Shown here: positions 59,498-64,000 of the stretch, in pieces
Layout of the letters: each line of letters opens with the position of its first letter
How positions within the stretch are numbered: position 1 is the stretch's first letter
Source: Ariolimax columbianus
Lineage: Eukaryota > Mollusca > Gastropoda > Stylommatophora > Arionidae
DNA length: 64,000 nt
Reading direction: 5' to 3'
Assembly (NCBI GenBank): GCA_036924085.1
Contig: JAVGWX010000013.1
Coordinates: 48,909,965-48,973,964 of the forward strand
Translations under genes and position numbers: made by a program
Notes under the pieces: model-generated
Database searches by the model: none
The model's input: the letters and a program-made list of their open reading frames with translations, nothing else
What the model was told of the DNA's origin: nothing

Positions 59498-59785
59498 GTT
59501 TCTTCTTTGGCATTTGTCCTGAAAAGGATATCTGATGTGTCAAAATTTACAGCGATATCTGCGCTTAGATGCCCTAGATATCCGATTTCAGCACATTATT
59601 TTTGGAACAGAGTCTGTCTTCCTTTTTCGATCCCTAATTTCTTAGTCAGGCTGCATGGTTCCAGGACCATCACTTTGAGGCGGAATAGTATCTTGGTCAG
59701 TTATGGGTCACTGACCCTAATGTAATTAGCCAGGTAGAATTCACTGGCTGCTGTCAGCTTATTCACTATGCTGCATCTTCGCTCG
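59498..59785 (-). mobile_element. SINE-like element, family A
   Basis: TTCTTCTTTGGCATTTGTCC, TTAGTCAGGCTGCATGGTTC, ATCTTGGTCAGTTATGGGTC and CTGGCTGCTGTCAGCTTATT. Confidence 0.6.
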
Positions 59786-59929
59786 CACTGAAAGCATGGC
59801 GCTAACGCCTGTGAGGTAGAAGACTTTCTGACACATGGAATTACATACCCCTCTATTCACATGGCAAAACCCTGCTCAGTGAGCTAACTACTGGGTTTGA
59901 TAGAAATCTCTAGAAACAGTACAAGGACT

Positions 59930-60300
59930 GGCATATCAGTGTCTTGACATAAGTTAGAACTATGCTCTGCCCCGAGATACAACCATTCCAACAACTAACT
60001 GGTACTGAAGACTGCGAATAAAGAGGCTTGTCTGAACAGATATGGCCATCCCAAAGACAACGTTGACCTCCTGAAAAGGAGATATCAAAGCGCACACACA
60101 CAACTTAACAATACGAATCCAACCACAACATACTCCAGAGTGCCGGCTGTGCACACATCCCTATGAAAGGCACTCGCCTCTCCAAGCGATGAATAGGAAA
60201 CGGTAGGCGATCGAATCTTGCAAATTTCAAGCAATCCCTTGGTCTCAAGAGAAGTGAGACCAGAGTGCTTGCATCCTGAGTTATGTCTTGCCACTGGTAC
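59930..60300 (+). mobile_element. LINE remnant of the 28-978 family
   Basis: The + frames read QLLKTANKE, a short ...IWPSQRQ segment, LLKRRYQSAHTQLN and ECRLCTHPY. These line up with TVKQLLKTANKD, LMKRRDQS and CRLCTHPYG at 28-978. Heavily decayed. 60300-60780 holds nothing recognisable. Confidence 0.6.
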
Positions 60301-60782
60301 AAAGTAGCTCAGGACTAGAGAGTGAAGTTGATGACCAGTGCAGTATCTTCCTCACTATAATCCAAATACAGTTAAATCATCAAGACAAAACTGATGTCGT
60401 CATCATCGCTTGTGACGGGCAACTAACTTGTATGCTTTGTACAGTGCAAAAACGAAACAATATAGACATTACAACTAACTCTCATATTATGCTCCACAGA
60501 ATATTTGTTCTTAGTACAACTGTCTATTTTGATACTTCTATGTTCATGTTCACATCATCACCACTCCATCTGCTTCATTTTTTATCTTCCAATGAATGGT
60601 TCATTTTCATGATTTGGCTTGCATGTGTTTACAGTACAAATTATATTGCATGAGAGATGACCATGCAAAATCTGTATAATTATGTTCAACTTTATCAAAT
60701 GGATTCAATTTTCATGTCAAATTTGTTGTCATATTTATGAATAAACATGCAGTCTTGTTATATGTCCATGACTTTGGCGTTT

Positions 60783-61050
60783 TCTTCTTCTTCAACATTT
60801 GTCCCGAAAAGGATGTGATATAGTTTACTGCGTGATACCTATATGCCTTTCGGCCGGACTCACCCGGGGAACAGATTTGTCGTCTCACTGCGATCTTTAT
60901 TCGCTTAGCCAGATTACACAAGCGCAGCCTGTTTCTGGGGCTGCCAATGGGGGCGGAATAGGGTCTTTATCAGTTCTGATTCGCTGACTATGATGGAAGC
61001 CAGCAAGCTATGAGTCGCTGGCGGCTGTCACCTCATTTACTATCTAGTGT
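60783..61050 (-). mobile_element. SINE-like element, family A
   Basis: TTCTTCTTCAACATTTGTCC, ATGCCTTTCGGCCGGACTCA, TACACAAGCGCAGCCTGTTT, GGGGCGGAATAGGGTCTTTA and TGAGTCGCTGGCGGCTGTCA. Well preserved. Confidence 0.65.
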
Positions 61051-61174
61051 TTCACATTGACCGACAATAGAATATTCAGTATCTTAAAAAAGGTGTGTGA
61101 ATGACTGGGTCTTCTAGACTGGAAACTAACTTAGTTGCTTTACCTCTGGGGCTCAATACGCAGCAGTGAATGAA

Positions 61175-61476
61175 CTTCATCGTTCATTCTCAAACTTCCG
61201 CTACCAAGCCATGAAAAGGACATTGCAAGTAGCAGGATGTAATCCAGAGAACGGAATGCGTTGTGTCGTAGTTTTATGCTTGCACCTTTCGATCCGACTT
61301 CAGCATGTCATTTTTGGGTACTGGGTTAGCCTTCCCTCGTTGATTCCTTCTCCTTAGCCTGTCTGCCCTGTTGCACAGTCTGTTATCCAGAATTACCACG
61401 TGGAGATGGAGAAGGGTCTTGGCAGATCTGGGTCGCTGACCCCTACAGCTCATGCACTGCTCAGCATCTTCATTCC
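61175..61476 (-). mobile_element. SINE-like element, family B
   Basis: CGTTCATTCTCAAACTTCCG, GTAGCAGGATGTAATCCAGA, CTTCGTTGATTCCTTC-like text and CAGAATTACCACGTGGAG. It meets a + family A head at 61477, so an inverted pair is formed. Confidence 0.6.
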
Positions 61477-61477
61477 A

Positions 61478-61615
61478 GTGAATGAGCTAACATCAGCCAG
61501 CACCATCGACTCACAGCTGGCTCCTTTGTCGAGATCAACAAACCATAGCTGACCAAGACCCTATTCCGCCAGCCAAGTGGCAGTCCTGGAAACACACACC
61601 TATGCAGTCTAGCTA
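61478..61615 (+). mobile_element. SINE-like element, family A (head only)
   Basis: GTGAATGAGCTAACATCAGC, AACCATAGCTGACCAAGACC and GGCAGTCCTGGAAACACACA, then replaced by LINE sequence. Confidence 0.55.
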
Positions 61616-61915
61616 TGAGAACAGTGATCAAAGCAGGAAGGACCAAATGAGAAACAACTACCACTGCCTTGGTCAAGCTGGACAAATTATCCTGTTCTGC
61701 ATGAGAACGGGCCATAATAGACTGAACGACCACTCACACAAGCTAAAATTGGCTCAATCACATGTGTGCGTGTGCGGACAAGCAGCACAGACAGCCGAAG
61801 ATATCCTGCAAGACTTATATGCTTAACCAATTGCATACTGAGAGCTGGCCCACAGAGACGAACCTTCACACAAAGCTGTTTGGAAGCCTTGAAGAACACT
61901 ACAGCAACCTTTATC
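61616..61915 (+). mobile_element. LINE 3' coding remnant
   Basis: MRTGHNRLNDHSHKLKLAQS is followed by HVCVCGQAAQTAEDILQDLY, the LRTGHN.L..H..K......C.CG...Q..EH.LQ.C tail. The last Cys is changed. Confidence 0.7.
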
Positions 61916-62029
61916 CAGAGAACTGGACTTCACATGTAGATGTAAATTTAAAAAAATTAAATTTAAATTTAAAAAACTTGGCTAACGAGAACAGCAGCAG
62001 CTGGACAAACCAGGTCCCAAAAATGGCAT

Positions 62030-62125
62030 ATTGAAACCGGCCGGATGTGACAGGCTGCAATGCGCAGATATTGCAGCCCAGCTGTAAAGTAAGACACTTT
62101 TTCGGGACAAATGCCGAAGGAGCTC
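62030..62125 (+). mobile_element. SINE-like element, family A (3' end only)
   Basis: GATATTGCAGCCCAGCTGTA and CACTTTTTCGGGACAAATGC then GAAGGAG, the family A terminus. Confidence 0.5.
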
Positions 62126-62199
62126 CTCTAGCATGCAGTGTACGTTTTTGTCTTTTTCATGTGGTTTATAGTTTCTACAGTGTGGGACAGCTGGCCCCA

Positions 62200-62811
62200 T
62201 GCTAAAGATAAAAGAAAGGGACCTAGGGTTATAATAGATCATACAAGTAAGATGAGTGAGCAAGTTTAGGTAGCAGTGAAAAAGGCAAATGCAATGTTAG
62301 GCGTGTTAACAAGAAATATTAAACATAAGAGCAAGGAAGTGATAGTAAAACTGTATAAAGCATTAGTTAGACCAGATTGGAGTACAGGCGTGGAGTCCTT
62401 ATCGTAGAGGGGATATAAACATGCCAGAAAGGATACAAAGCTGAAAGTGGTATTCAGGAATTACGGTTAAGAAGAAAGATGCAGAAAACACCGCCCCCCC
62501 CCCCCCCCTAAAAAAAAAGAAGAGAATTCAAGCTCATTTATATGATCATCAAGGGAAAGGATATAATATGTTTGTCAAAGTACAGTCCCCTACAAGAAGA
62601 AATTAAGCTACACATTAATTTAATAAAGGTCTAGATTAGATACCACTAAATATGTTTGTAGTTAGAGAGCGGTGAATCCTTGAAATACATTGCCACAGGA
62701 AATAGTGGAGGCAGGGTCAATTAATGCATTTAAGAATAGATTGGATGCGCATAGTTTTTATATCAAGAAAGTAGAAGAAACTGGTTGTTTGCAGAGTCTT
62801 CTAAACCAGTA
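62200..62811 (+). mobile_element. CR1-like LINE 3' part
   Basis: GGACCTAGGGTTATAATAGA, TAGCAGTGAAAAAGGCAAAT and GAAGTGATAGTAAAACTGTA, then noncoding 3' parts as at 30.3 kb. A C-run of about 20 (62489-62508) interrupts it. A family B SINE starts at 62812. Confidence 0.7.
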
Positions 62812-63165
62812 TCTTCTTCAATCGATCTCAATCTCCCGCTACCAAGTCCTGCAAGTAGCAGGATATAGTTCAGAGAATGGAGTGCATTGTGTCGTTAGTT
62901 TACACCTTGGCTGCAATATTTGCACCTTTCAGTCTGATACATCCGACTTCAGCAGGCTATTTTAGTGCCAGGCATACCTTTCCTCTTCGATCCCTTCTCC
63001 TTAGTCAGTCTACTCTGTTGCAGCCTGTTATCCAGGATCACCACATGGAGGTGGAAAAGGGTCTTGGCAGCTCTAGTTCGCTAGCCCCAATGCTAGGAGT
63101 CAGCTATGGGTCACTGACAGCTGCAGCTCATGCACTGGTCAGCATCTTGATCTGATCCCTTAGCA
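62812..63165 (-). mobile_element. SINE-like element, family B, near complete
   Basis: ATCTTCTTCAATCGATCTCA tail, AAGTAGCAGGATATAGTTCA, CCTGTTATCCAGGATCACCA, GGTCTTGGCAGCTCTAGTTC and AGTCAGCTATGGGTCACTGA. 63170-63540 shows nothing but A/T-rich sequence. Confidence 0.65.
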
Positions 63166-63544
63166 AGTTCTATAGACCAAGAAAGATTTAAAGCAATGGT
63201 TGCCAAACTCAACAAGTCTACAAACTACTTTCAAATTTTTTATTCTTTGGCGAGCTAACTACCAATTCATAACATTTTTACCATTCCACATATTGACAAG
63301 TGTTATAAGTTGTTCAAATGCATAACATAGACAAAGGCAAGAAATCAGAACATTATTTTCACAATTATAACATAACATACTGAAATAGATTATTCACACA
63401 CATAAAAAAAATAGAACATTTATTTTATAATTCAACATTTATAAAAAGTTTCAGTAAGTGAAACAAAAGTGATAAGAAGAAATTCATTTTCCTGGGAGAT
63501 TTGTTTACATTTAGGTGAGTAGTTTGTCAATGCAGTTATTATTA

Positions 63545-63616
63545 GAAAGATATAAAAAAGGAAAGAGACATAGGGGTTATAATAGATTAAAGTCCAAGTA
63601 GCAGTGAAAAAGACAT
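63545..63616 (+). mobile_element. CR1-like LINE short fragment
   Basis: GGAAAGAGACATAGGGGTTA, then TAATAGATTAAAGTCC and AAGTAGCAGTGAAAAAG, an internally deleted piece of the 29.7-kb family. Confidence 0.5.
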
Positions 63617-63765
63617 CTCGTCAGCCAGACTGCCTTGAAAACAGTCCGTTTCCAGGGTACGCAACATGGAAGAGAGATTGTGGTTTTTGTCAGTGTATTG
63701 TCCCTGACACAATGTGCTGGTCAGTATGTTGTGCCTGACCAGGCTAGCGTCTCAGTTCCCCTAGA
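63617..63765 (+). repeat. Dispersed repeat, family R
   Basis: CTCGTCAGCCAGACTGCCTT, ACAGTCCGTTTCCAGGGTAC and GTTGTGCCTGACCAGGCTAG to TCAGTTCCCC, with one satellite-like unit. Confidence 0.6.
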
Positions 63766-63896
63766 TGTTAAATAAAAACCAGTTCAATTATATGGAAGCA
63801 AATCAAGGTCAATTACTCAGGCAAAAGTGAAGATTGCTAGAAATCACAGAGATTGTCTTTTTCAGAAGAATATTAAGAACCTCATAGACAGCAAAG

Positions 63897-64000
63897 ACGT
63901 GTGCTGAGGGAGGGTTATGTGACAAGGGAGGATTATGTGCTGAGGAAGGCTTATGTGCAGAGAGAGGATTATGTGCTGAGGAAGGCTTATGTGCAGAGAG
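63897..64000 (+). repeat. 18-bp minisatellite running off the window
   Basis: Units TATGTGCTGAGGAAGGCT and TATGTGCAGAGAGAGGAT alternate, giving a 36-bp dimer. The array is cut by the window end, so its length is unknown. Confidence 0.8.

Noticed and set aside
1..64000. Operon-like, antiviral or biosynthetic gene system
   Set aside because: Apart from TADA2B, every frame with recognisable motifs is a LINE or mariner fragment. Nothing supports an undescribed multigene system.

Overview
This is a stretch of an intron-rich, repeat-dense animal genome. It holds one recognisable host gene: a complete orthologue of TADA2B (ADA2b), a transcriptional adaptor of the SAGA histone-acetyltransferase complex. 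The gene runs on the + strand from the ATG at 3615 to the TAA at 48108. I assembled 15 coding exons by eye. Every junction phase is consistent, and the exons give 1332 nt, or 443 residues plus stop. The domain order is a ZZ zinc finger (residues 6-46), a SANT/Myb-like domain (about 63-108), the conserved ADA2 middle region (about 159-298), a lysine-rich linker, and a C-terminal SWIRM-like domain (about 361-443). The style of the LINE proteins (RNase H followed by a Cys/His-rich tail) suggests a lophotrochozoan, perhaps a gastropod mollusc. This is an inference only; no ribosomal or mitochondrial marker is present to test it.

Layout. 1-3200: decayed LINE fragments, including an almost open RNase H frame at 28-978. 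3450-3614: probable promoter and 5' leader. 3615-48108: TADA2B, with introns from 133 bp (intron 1, GC-AG) to 13.4 kb (intron 11). 48109-48575: 3' UTR, with AATAAA signals near 48552 and 48569. 48600-64000: LINE, SINE and minisatellite debris with no gene that I can support.

The introns are a record of transposition. They hold several LINE lineages (an RNase H-bearing group with (GAA)n tails, RTE-like tails, and CR1-like pieces), SINE-like families whose 3' ends resemble the LINE tails, tRNA-derived SINEs, three families of TTAA-flanked MITEs that look piggyBac-mobilised, and two mariner relics. Seven or more minisatellites are present. Two nested insertions keep target-site duplications (14221-15774 and 10262-11666), so the order of events can be read. 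A hammerhead-ribozyme-like core lies at 8237-8260 on the minus strand.

I found no operon, CRISPR array, defence island or clearly undescribed gene system. The items most worth a second look are the minisatellite whose last unit carries the splice acceptor of the terminal TADA2B exon, the 38-bp satellite that expanded from inside a dispersed repeat, the NAGNAG acceptor of exon 6, the GC-AG first intron, and the MITE families. Repeat boundaries without a stated target-site duplication are approximate.
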